A stretch of DNA of 10,748 bases from JBCCSZ01 sp039199225. GTDB lineage: Bacteria > Bacteroidota > Bacteroidia > Chitinophagales > Saprospiraceae. The position numbers were made by a program, and so were the translations under genes. The notes beneath the pieces are model-generated. The model was given only the letters and a program-made list of their open reading frames with translations. It did no database searches and was not told the DNA's origin. Shown here one piece after another: positions 1-5,697 of the stretch; position 1 is the stretch's first letter; every line of letters begins with the position of its first letter. The stretch lies in NCBI GenBank assembly GCA_039199225.1, contig JBCCSZ010000269.1:1-10748 (forward strand), in the 5' to 3' direction.

Positions 1-779
1 CGGGGTGATATGTCAATGGAGCAGATATTGAGGTTTTACAGATTGCTAGAAATTGTTTTGTTATGAGCTGTTTAAAAGAGGTAACTACTTAGACGAAATC
101 TCTTTTCATGTAGGAAATTCTGGATCATACTTTCATCTGAATTATTCAATGCTATGGCTCCATCTGCGACTTTGGTTTTTTCAGTTGAGAGGTAGAGTGA
201 TCCATTTATTGATTTATTATCTGCATGTCCCGTTCAAAAAGTCGCTCTTTTTACAGAGTGAAATAAAAATTGCGTAAATGCCAATAAATTGCATTTTAAA
301 ATTAACTTCCCTTCAATTATTGGCTTATATTGTATTTGTATCGCGCATACATTCCTTACCTCTAAAAAATGTGAAAAAGAAAAATCAAATGGGTGCAGGC
401 TAGATAATAAGTCTGGAAAATTGACATAATAACTTCTTGGAAAATCCAGCTAAAAAAGTTTTCGTGCCTTTCAGGTATTTAATTACTCAGTCTTTTTTAG
501 TTAAATGAAGTTGCTATGCAGGCAGTTTTATCTAAGCATTTACAAGAAAAAGCCACTAATTTTTTCTTTAAATAATTCATGTAATGTATTCATTTTTATG
601 ATGTAGTTCATAAAATTAGTTGAGCTATTGATTCGAATGAAAATCATTCATACATGCCTTATGCAAAAAAACTCATTGATGCTTCAGCATTGTCAGTATT
701 ATTCATTTTACCAGTCCAAATAATAAGCAGAGAAACTTATTTATCATTTTAGGAAAAGTCATTGTACAAACATTTTCAG
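1..779. other. AT-rich non-coding stretch at the left edge
   Basis: No convincing gene. A 74-codon open frame at 53-277 has no signal peptide, recognisable motif or plausible ribosome site and is probably chance. The stretch around 231-291 (AAAAGTCGCT, then GAAATAAAA about ten bases on, then CCAAT) recurs at 1821-1882 and marks the start of the duplicated unit described separately. Otherwise it is AT-rich spacer. Confidence 0.6.
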
Positions 780-805
780 CCGTCCAAATACTTGGATGGA
801 TTTTT
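780..805 (+). terminator. Hairpin with T-run upstream of dockerin lipoprotein 1
   Basis: The arms CCGTCCAA (780-787) and TTGGATGG (792-799) pair over 8 bp around an ATAC loop and are followed by ATTTTT. One pair is G-T (782/797), which works as G-U only in a + strand transcript. The counterpart at 2145-2169 pairs perfectly over 7 bp. It looks like an intrinsic terminator shielding the lipoprotein gene from upstream transcription. It could also be a 5' leader structure if transcription starts further left. Confidence 0.55.
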
Positions 806-1056
806 AGCTTGATCGAATAACTATAAAATTTTCTTGACTGCGTTAGGCTTTCATCGTTCGGTGACTGGCTTGTAACATTGCCGTATCCGCTGAGCAGGAA
901 AACCCTATCTGGTATGGAGTTGAGCTGGTTTGCGATGCTCCTTACTCATGCAATTGCCATGCCTGGGATGTGCCTTTTGTGTCCTGTCCTGATCCGACGA
1001 CAGATGGTCCTGTACGGAGTCACTATTATATTTATCAATCTAAAATTTTTATTGTC

Positions 1057-1593
1057 ATGAAATCAAGCATGAAATTCTTAATTGGTAGTTTGATCTTATT
1101 CAGCGCGTTTTTTACCGCTTGCAACAAGGAGTCTGTAGAAGTACAGGAGAAACCTACAGAAATTACGAAAGACAACTTTTACGAACTGATTGAGCAGTAT
1201 AGAAATACGGATACGGAGTACACTGTTGAGCATGCTACACTTGAGGAAATCAACAAGTTGATGGTCGAAAATGGCCTGGAGCCTTTTTCCGAATCAGACG
1301 TCCAGCAATCGGCTCAACTCAGAGCTATGTCTGACTGTAGTCTTTTCATTGGTTATGGTGATTGGAACCAGGACGGAAGACTAGATGCCACTGATATTAT
1401 AGCAGCACAGCAGTTCATTTGTGACGAGGTAGGATGTGATAATACGGTGGATACATCAAGCTCTCCGTTTGGCTCTCCAAGATTTTTTGGTTACCTGTCC
1501 TTTTTGTTTAACAGTACTGGAATCCTCGAATTAAACTCGGTAGATGTCAACGTTGCCCGTGATTTTATTTTGGGGGAGATTGCCTGCAATTAG
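1057..1593 (+). CDS. Dockerin-like lipoprotein, copy 1
   Basis: A 178-aa lipoprotein, probably exported and lipid-anchored. The start at 1057 gives a compact signal peptide (MKSSMKF, then a hydrophobic stretch) with lipobox FTAC, Cys22. An upstream in-frame ATG at 970 would put 29 extra residues before the signal and is rejected; the duplicate gene starts at the equivalent codon. Residues 23-90 are acidic and likely partly helical. Residues 102-113 (DWNQDGRLDATD) form a canonical dockerin/EF-hand loop with Asp/Asn at positions 1, 3, 5, 9 and 12, followed by a helix ending near Cys122. A second loop at 152-163 has lost position 1 (Asn) and most other ligands. Four Cys besides the lipid Cys (94, 122, 127, 177) are conserved in the paralogue and could form disulfides. 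Dockerins bind calcium and usually cohesin partners; no cohesin is visible here, so the partner is unknown. Confidence 0.85.
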   Translation: MKSSMKFLIGSLILFSAFFTACNKESVEVQEKPTEITKDNFYELIEQYRNTDTEYTVEHATLEEINKLMVENGLEPFSESDVQQSAQLRAMSDCSLFIGYGDWNQDGRLDATDIIAAQQFICDEVGCDNTVDTSSSPFGSPRFFGYLSFLFNSTGILELNSVDVNVARDFILGEIACN

Positions 1594-1730
1594 ACAATAC
1601 CAATTGCGGTGCTACCGATTCGTTGATATGATACTTAGCTTATGGAGAATAATATTAGCTACCTTAATAGGCTGTGTTATGGTCAATGAATTGTACAACT
1701 TTCAATTAAATAGGTAAGGATTAATGTTCC

Positions 1731-1761
1731 AAATGTCGCCTCGTCTGACGGGGTGGCATTT
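1731..1761 (+). terminator. Long hairpin after dockerin lipoprotein 1
   Basis: The arms AAATGTCGCCTC (1731-1742) and GGGGTGGCATTT (1750-1761) pair over 12 bp, with one more G-C pair possible inside the loop. Three pairs are G-T wobbles, so the fold belongs to the + strand transcript. No clean T-run follows (GCGTTGGACTT), which makes it a weak terminator or an mRNA 3'-end stabiliser. The same structure follows copy 2. Confidence 0.55.
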
Positions 1762-2144
1762 GCGTTGGACTTACGGCCTGCTTTGATGAAACATCTACTC
1801 AATGGATCATACGTGCCAACTGTTCTCAAAAGTCGCTTTTTATACATTTTGAAATAAAACTGGCGCACATACCAATTTTTATCCTTTTCAATGATGACAA
1901 TCTGTACAATTGGTGCTTACAGTAATAGTACATCGCGATCGTAAACTTTTCTCCCCGAAAAAGACTGGATTCAGTAATTCCGTATATAGGATTAGTTTGT
2001 TTTATGCCGGATAGATGAATGCCTCACCATCGGCTATTCGTCTTGTTCCAATGCTGCGTTTTTTCTCTATTTCGCAAGTTTAAATGATGGATGAAATAAT
2101 TACTTGTCGACATGGGTGATACAGGCAGCTAAATATTTTCCACT

Positions 2145-2169
2145 CATCCAAATACTTGGATGGTCTTTT
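2145..2169 (+). terminator. Hairpin with T-run upstream of dockerin lipoprotein 2
   Basis: The arms CATCCAA (2145-2151) and TTGGATG (2156-2162) form a perfect 7-bp stem around ATAC, followed by GTCTTTTA. This is the counterpart of the hairpin at 780-805: loop, stem length and T-run are kept. Terminator or leader structure. Confidence 0.55.
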
Positions 2170-2318
2170 AGCTTGATCGAATGATTTGAAATTTTTGGAC
2201 TGCTTGTCGGCTTTCATCCCTTGGTGAATGGTCTTACAACTGCCTTGTCTTAGCCCAAGGATGGATGGTCGTAAATGCGGTCGCTATTATTTAATTAAAA
2301 TCTAAAACTTTTATTGCC

Positions 2319-2861
2319 ATGAAATCAAGCATGAAATTCTTAATGGGTAGTTTAATTTTATTCAGTACACTTTTTGCTGCTTGCAGCAAGGAGTCGGTTA
2401 ATGTACAGGAAGCATCTACAGAGATTACGGAAGAAAGTCTTTACGACTTAACAGCACAACTCAGCAATACCGAAAGGGAGTATACGATTGAACATGCTAC
2501 TCTGGATGAAGTCAATAAAGCGATGATCGAAAATGGCCTAGAGCCTTTCTCCGAGACAGACGTTGAGCAAGCCAGAGCTACCCAGCAAAGGGTGCTGGTC
2601 GATTGCAACACCTGGATAGGATTCGGTGACTGGAATCAGGATGGTAGGCTAAACATCTCAGATATTGTTCTTGCTCAGCAGTACATCTGTCGTGAAGTAG
2701 GTTGCTCAAATACGGTGGATACGTCGACCCTTCCATTCGATGCCCCAAGATTCTTTGGCTACATATCTTTTTTATTTGACAGCAACGGTACTCTGGAACT
2801 AAATGCTACAGATATCAATATTGCCAGCGATTTTATTCTTGGCACGATCCCTTGCAAATAA
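2319..2861 (+). CDS. Dockerin-like lipoprotein, copy 2
   Basis: A 180-aa lipoprotein, paralogue of the gene at 1057-1593. The signal peptide ends in lipobox LFAAC with Cys22, then SKE. The first Ca-binding loop is residues 104-115 (DWNQDGRLNISD), canonical at positions 1, 3, 5, 9 and 12. The second, 154-165 (DSNGTLELNATD), keeps Asp1, Asn3, Asn9 and Asp12 and is much better preserved than in copy 1, so this protein shows the two-loop dockerin layout. About 38 residues with a conserved PRFFGY separate the loops, more than in clostridial dockerins. Cys96, 124, 129 and 179 match copy 1. It is likely a cell-envelope calcium-binding lipoprotein; partner and role are unknown. The first helix and the second repeat resemble dockerins enough for a family call but not for a cellulosome claim. 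Confidence 0.87.
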   Translation: MKSSMKFLMGSLILFSTLFAACSKESVNVQEASTEITEESLYDLTAQLSNTEREYTIEHATLDEVNKAMIENGLEPFSETDVEQARATQQRVLVDCNTWIGFGDWNQDGRLNISDIVLAQQYICREVGCSNTVDTSTLPFDAPRFFGYISFLFDSNGTLELNATDINIASDFILGTIPCK

Positions 2862-2989
2862 ATCATTCCGCCTGTGATGCGACTTACTCGTCCTTGTCTC
2901 GCTCAGCCCCAGAAAGTTCCCATCGACTTTGTCGACAACTGATTGGCTTATCAAGGATGTACAATTTGAGGGTTGGTACAAACTGCTTC

Positions 2990-3029
2990 AAATGCTGCCT
3001 CGTATGACGGGGTGGCATTTGTTTTAATT
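2990..3029 (+). terminator. Intrinsic terminator after dockerin lipoprotein 2
   Basis: The arms AAATGCTGCCTC (2990-3001) and GGGGTGGCATTT (3009-3020) form a 12-bp stem, with G3002-C3008 as a possible 13th pair, followed by GTTTTAATT. Compared with the hairpin after copy 1, two neighbouring left-arm bases are swapped (TC to CT), yet both still pair with GG because one is a G-U pair each time. The structure is kept while the sequence changes. Confidence 0.7.
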
Positions 3030-3140
3030 GCAGTATGAGATGCTGCCGATCCTTCATTGGTTTGATTCTTTGTCGTCGATGTAAGTATTTTAGAGCCGAA
3101 AAAGTCAAATATTCTACCACATATTTATAGTAAATTGATA

Positions 3141-3168
3141 GTGAGTGACTTAGCGTGTCGTCGCTCAC
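3141..3168. repeat. Inverted repeat inside the leader
   Basis: GTGAGTGAC (3141-3149) and GTCGCTCAC (3160-3168) pair over 9 bp with one T-G pair, with a 10-base loop and no T-run after it. It could be a protein-binding site or an RNA stem. It is not a good terminator. Confidence 0.45.
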
Positions 3169-3230
3169 AGTAGAAAATCACTGGATTGTAGGTCGACGAT
3201 AAATGGCTACTCAAATTGTATGGTTTTTAA

Positions 3231-3261
3231 TTTGTATGTTTTTGACAATCAGTTATATTTG
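3231..3261 (+). promoter_or_regulatory. Bacteroidota-type promoter of the CRISPR array
   Basis: TTTG at 3231-3234 and TATATTTG at 3254-3261 are 19 bases apart and fit the Bacteroidota -33/-7 pattern (TTTG and TAnnTTTG). A start site would fall near 3268, about ten bases before the first repeat. A TTGACA at 3242-3247 has no partner -10 and is probably irrelevant in this phylum. Confidence 0.6.
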
Positions 3262-3294
3262 TGTAAGCCTTGAACGGCTGTTAATCGTACCAGA

Positions 3295-3345
3295 TGTCGT
3301 CTATCATTAAATCGTACTAGGGGTGACTATCATAAAGTCGTACTA
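3295..3345 (+). repeat. Left terminal inverted repeat with two internal motif copies
   Basis: It holds two copies of a 19-base motif: CTATCATTAAATCGTACTA (3301-3319) and CTATCATAAAGTCGTACTA (3327-3345), 26 bp apart. Such paired subterminal motifs are normally transposase-binding sites. The adjoining CRISPR repeat provides a third, related TCGTAC at 3285-3290. Confidence 0.85.
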
Positions 3346-3363
3346 TCTTGTTAAGAAATTTCT

Positions 3364-4643
3364 ATGTCCCGTCCACTCAATTTGGTACAAAAAAAGTTCA
3401 TTGAAGATCAAGTAAAACAAGGAAAGACAAGCAAACAAATTGCTCAAATAATGGGGATTTCTATATGGACTGTTCGTAAGTGGCGCCAGCGCCTACAAAA
3501 AGGGGGGCCGTTTACTCAGCTATGGGCCGTCCAAATACAGGTGCTTTAAGCTCTTACCCCTTAGAGTTGATTAATCGAATTCGATTACTACGTGAAAATT
3601 ATCCGGCATGGGGAGCTCAAAGCATCCGAATAGAATTGGCAGTTTACTACAAGTATGCCCTGAATGAACTTCCAAGTATTGCTTCTATTGATCGATACTT
3701 AAAACAGAAAGGTTTAGTAAAGAGCAAAGCGCCACAAAGGGTATTACCTCAAAAGAAGCCTGCCCCGAAAATTACTCGCCCTCATCAATTATGGGAATTA
3801 GATGCGCAAGGGGCTAACTTGGTTGAAGGGATTGGCTATCAGTCAATGATCAATATTAAAGACGTTTATTCACGAGTTCACTGCATGGCATTCCCTGTCC
3901 CTGTCAAAAGTAGAAATAGCAAGCCAAAGGCAAAGCATTACTACTGGTCTTTAAGGCTCGCTTTTGAGCAATGGGGGCTTCCACGTAGCATCAGGGTAGA
4001 TAAAGAGAGTGTATTTTATGAAAATACGTCTCGATCTCCATTTCCACAGCAACTGCATATGTGGCTGCTCAGCTTAGGAGTAGAGCTTTGTTTTTTAACA
4101 AAGGCTCCTCCTCAACAAAATGCAATCATTGAGCGATCCCATCAAACAATGGATAAACAGGTCATGATTGGACAAAGCTATCAATCATGGAAGCAGTTAT
4201 GGCAAAACTGTCAACACCGTCGACAGATAATGAATGAAAAACTACCCAATAGAACACTTGGTGGTAAGGCACCATTACAAGCTTTTCCAAAAGCGATTTA
4301 CTCCAATAGAAGCTATAAAGTCGAACAAGAAAAGGAGCTAATAGACTTGAAAAGAGTATATCGCTATTTAGCCAAGTGTCAATGGTTTAGAAAAGTAAGT
4401 AAAGTTAGGACATTGAGCTTAGGAGCTGTTATCTACTACCTCAAAGATGCTCCAATACAAAAACATGTACAAATCCGTTTTTGTAACCGAAGTAAGAGGT
4501 TAATATTTCAAGATGACAAAGAACGACAACTCGGTCGCCTACCTATTCAAAATATAGAAATGAACAAAATAGCAGGCTTAAATACCAAAAGATTATCAGC
4601 TATAAAGTACCAGCTTTTTCATCGAAAGGACTGCCCTTTATGA
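3364..4643 (+). CDS. DDE transposase of the IS, read through a -1 frameshift
   Basis: The first frame (3364-3549) encodes a helix-turn-helix region (residues about 8-46, with GKTSKQIAQIMGISIWTVRKW). The second frame, open to 4643, encodes the integrase-type catalytic core. A -1 shift in the A5G6 run at 3497-3507 joins them as LQKGG then AVYSAMGRP, giving 426 aa. The candidate catalytic triad in the joined protein is Asp147 (WELDAQG), Asp213 (IRVDKES) and Glu257 (NAIIERSHQT), with 43 residues between the last two, more than the 35 of classical IS3/IS481 members. The C-terminal third is basic and probably binds DNA. The second frame has a GTG at 3480 but no good start of its own. Either the shift is programmed, or one extra G has broken the gene; nothing else is damaged. 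Confidence 0.85.
3497..3507 (+). promoter_or_regulatory. A5G6 slippage site in the transposase gene
   Basis: Five A (3497-3501) followed by six G (3502-3507) lie where the helix-turn-helix frame must pass to the catalytic frame. A -1 ribosomal slip on the G-run, or transcriptional slippage, would produce the full protein. A run of five G would make a single open frame, so a one-base insertion is the alternative explanation. Confidence 0.6.
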
Positions 4644-4663
4644 CTGATATTGAAACGCGCAGA

Positions 4664-4714
4664 CTAGTACGACTTTATGATAGTCAGGGTAGTACGACTT
4701 AATGATAGACGACA
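4664..4714 (-). repeat. Right terminal inverted repeat
   Basis: The complement of the left end: inner motif at 4665-4683 and outer motif at 4690-4708, 25 bp apart, then GACGACA at 4708-4714. It differs from the left end mainly in the short stretch between the two motifs, where one base is missing. Confidence 0.85.
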
Positions 4715-4731
4715 CAGATTGGAATTGAAAC

Positions 4732-4768
4732 ATTTGAATGCAATTATCACCGAAAATGGCTTTCTGCA
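4732..4768 (+). other. The one complete CRISPR spacer (37 bases)
   Basis: It lies between the 3' end of repeat 1 and repeat 2, begins ATTTGAATGC and ends TTTCTGCA. Its length is typical for 30-base repeats of this group. I see no match elsewhere in the window. As the spacer next to the leader it would be the last one acquired, if the array was never rearranged. Confidence 0.7.
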
Positions 4769-4798
4769 CTGTTAATCGTACCAGGTTGGAATCAAAAC
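4769..4798 (+). repeat. CRISPR repeat 2, degenerate handle
   Basis: A complete 30-base repeat: CTGTTAATCGTACCAG (4769-4784) is identical to repeat 1. The end reads GGAATCAAAAC instead of GGAATTGAAAC, two changes inside the 8-base crRNA handle. Degenerate repeats are common at the trailer end of arrays and suggest ageing. Confidence 0.75.
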
Positions 4799-4805
4799 AA
4801 ACGGG

Positions 4806-4856
4806 CTAGTATGACTTTATGATAGACAAGCTAGTACGATTTAATAATAGACGACA
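4806..4856 (-). mobile_element. Orphan right end of a second, related IS
   Basis: 51 bases with the same layout as the intact right end: inner motif (4807-4825, TAGTATGACTTTATGATAG), outer motif (4832-4850, TAGTACGATTTAATAATAG) and tip GACGACA (4850-4856). It matches the intact right end at 45 of 51 positions by hand count, with equal length and spacing. It abuts the 3' half of CRISPR repeat 3 at the same repeat position as the complete IS, with CAGC following where the complete IS has CAGA. The rest of this element, its left end, the 5' half of repeat 3 and most of spacer 2 are deleted. It is a separate, older or sister insertion in the same orientation. Confidence 0.8.
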
Positions 4857-4873
4857 CAGCGTGGAATTGAAAC
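4857..4873 (+). repeat. 3' half of CRISPR repeat 3
   Basis: The last 17 bases of a repeat (CAGCGTGGAATTGAAAC) sit directly after the orphan IS end. No further repeat appears about 37 bases downstream, so this is the last repeat and what follows is trailer. Confidence 0.75.
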
Positions 4874-5697
4874 CACACAACAATACCCATCAACGATAGA
4901 CGCTATCATTGATCCAATATTCCTTATATCTATAAGCAAAGAAAGAGATCAGCCCTTGCAACCTGCAGTCGCGCGGATGTGAGAGGTAGGCCATTTAAGA
5001 AGTTGAGAGAAAAGTAGGTGGTAACTATTTTATTACTGATTGAATAAAAGTACAAATGCTGTTTTTAATGCTCAAGCACTTTATTTTATTCATTTATCAA
5101 CTGAATTCATTTTTAGCTGAATTTTTTTGAAAAATTAGTTTGAAAATTTATTCGTCGTTATCGAAAATAGGGGAGAACATGATTTTTTGGACCAGTCATT
5201 ATTAGCAATATTTTAATTGAAAACGGCCTTATTTTATTTTTTTCAAAAAAAGTTTTAATAAAATTATTTGCGACAATAAATAAAATGCATAAATGTTTTG
5301 ATTTTTTCAATGTGGCCTCTACCTTACCTTAGTCTAATGGTCGCTTATACCAAATTTTATATTGACGTCGGTAATATTATAAGAATGTAAGTAATGTATA
5401 TAGTTTTTTTGGAGTATATATTTTCTTTTGGCTTATTTGGGGTATAGGACGCGTTTATGGTTGGTATAAAATATTTTTATGTACTTACAGGTGTTCAATA
5501 GTGCTTTGGAATTAGAATGAACTGTGGCTGTGTCTGCATGGAGGGAAATTTTATTTTGATTTCCAAAAATACAGATCAAACAATATCAAAAAGGCGGTGT
5601 TCTTAAAAATGTAATTCACAACGATAGAAAAGTTTTGGGCCCATCAATTCCTCAAGTGTAAAACACCATTTAACACCTATTTAAAATCAATTAAATC
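4874..5697. other. AT-rich non-coding stretch after the CRISPR array
   Basis: 824 bases without a supportable gene on either strand; very AT-rich between about 5030 and 5480. There is an AT-only inverted repeat around 5232-5266 (ATTTTATT and AATAAAAT flanking A and T runs), which may be chance given the composition. No tRNA or cas gene remnant is recognisable. The promoter of the 5698 gene must lie here, but I see no clean TTTG/TAnnTTTG pair. Confidence 0.55.

Larger units (their letters stand above)
231..1761 (+). repeat. Tandem duplication, unit 1 (spacer, hairpin, lipoprotein gene, hairpin)
   Basis: First copy of a diverged direct duplication. In order it holds a spacer block (about 231-291), a hairpin with T-run (780-805), a stretch around 836-881 containing GGCTTTCATC, the lipoprotein gene (1057-1593) and a post-gene hairpin (1731-1761). 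The same elements recur in the same order in unit 2. This copy has roughly 100 extra bases between about 890 and 990, between the hairpin and the start codon. The spacer before the first hairpin is also longer here. The borders are approximate, set by eye from matching blocks. Confidence 0.8.
1821..3020 (+). repeat. Tandem duplication, unit 2
   Basis: Second, shorter copy of the duplicated unit, with the same order: spacer block (1821-1882), hairpin (2145-2169), GGCTTTCATC stretch (about 2209), lipoprotein gene (2319-2861) and post-gene hairpin (2990-3020). The last 50 or so bases before the start codon match unit 1 well (GATGGTC, CACTATTAT or CGCTATTAT, TCTAAAA, TTTTATTG). The proteins share about two thirds of residues in a hand alignment. 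The duplication is therefore old, and structure is better kept than spacer sequence. Confidence 0.8.
3021..3277 (+). promoter_or_regulatory. Probable CRISPR leader
   Basis: An AT-rich, gene-free stretch directly upstream of the first CRISPR repeat. Leaders lie at the 5' side of arrays whose repeats end in ATTGAAAC, as here. It contains an inverted repeat at 3141-3168 and a Bacteroidota-type promoter at 3231-3261, both listed separately. The leader assignment rests on position and orientation, not on a recognised leader motif; the left limit is simply the end of the preceding terminator. Confidence 0.6.
3295..4714 (+). mobile_element. IS481-like insertion sequence inserted in a CRISPR repeat
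   Basis: A complete 1420-bp element. The left end starts TGTCGTCTATCATTAA and the right end is its complement, ending in GACGACA. TGT/ACA tips are usual in IS481-family elements. Terminal inverted repeats are about 50 bp. CAGA flanks the element on both sides (3291-3294 and 4715-4718), fitting a 4-bp target duplication; removing the element and one CAGA restores a 30-base CRISPR repeat exactly. It encodes one DDE transposase in two frames (3364-4643). The intact ends and duplication suggest a fairly recent insertion. An IS3-type assignment is less likely because of the tips and the transposase layout; exact family placement needs a database comparison. Confidence 0.88.
3278..4873 (+). CRISPR. 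Degenerate CRISPR array split by an insertion sequence
   Basis: There are remains of three 30-base repeats. Repeat 1 is split: its 5' part is at 3278-3294 (CTGTTAATCGTAC plus CAGA) and its 3' part at 4715-4731 (CAGATTGGAATTGAAAC, with CAGA duplicated by the insertion). Repeat 2 is complete at 4769-4798. Repeat 3 has only its last 17 bases, 4857-4873 (CAGCGTGGAATTGAAAC). A 37-base spacer separates repeats 1 and 2 (4732-4768); 7 bases of spacer 2 remain (4799-4805). The TCGTACC core and GGAATTGAAAC end are typical of 30-base type I-B/III-associated repeats, and the ATTGAAAC end gives the usual 8-base crRNA handle, so the array reads rightwards. Repeats differ at positions 17-18, and repeat 2 has a changed handle. 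No cas gene is in the window. The array looks dead or dying. The call rests on only one complete spacer. Confidence 0.78.

Noticed and set aside
53..277. 74-codon open frame on the + strand
   Set aside because: No signal, motif or homologue that I recognise, in AT-rich DNA; its 3' part overlaps a repeated non-coding block whose second copy at 1821-1882 is not open in the same way.
970..1056. N-terminal extension of dockerin lipoprotein 1 from an upstream ATG
   Set aside because: It would bury the signal peptide behind 29 polar residues; the duplicate gene starts at the position equivalent to 1057.
2799..3168. - strand frames of 60 and 94 codons
   Set aside because: They cross the conserved post-gene hairpin and the leader, without signal peptide or recognisable motif.
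3242..3247. TTGACA as a sigma-70 -35 box
   Set aside because: No -10 box at suitable distance, and Bacteroidota promoters use a different consensus, which is present nearby.
3301..3345. Repeated TCGTACTA motifs taken as extra CRISPR repeats
   Set aside because: They recur as mirror images at the other end of the IS and only 25-26 bp apart, so they are subterminal transposase sites, not repeat-spacer units.
4769..4858. Small non-autonomous (MITE-like) element with TGT and ACA ends
   Set aside because: The supposed left end (TGTTAATCGTACCAG) is part of a 30-base CRISPR repeat seen also at the left of the IS, and the right end is an orphan IS end. The CRISPR-plus-deletion reading explains more bases.
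5232..5266. AT-only inverted repeat as an origin or cruciform
   Set aside because: The surrounding DNA is so AT-rich that such pairing is expected by chance, and no replication-protein boxes were seen.
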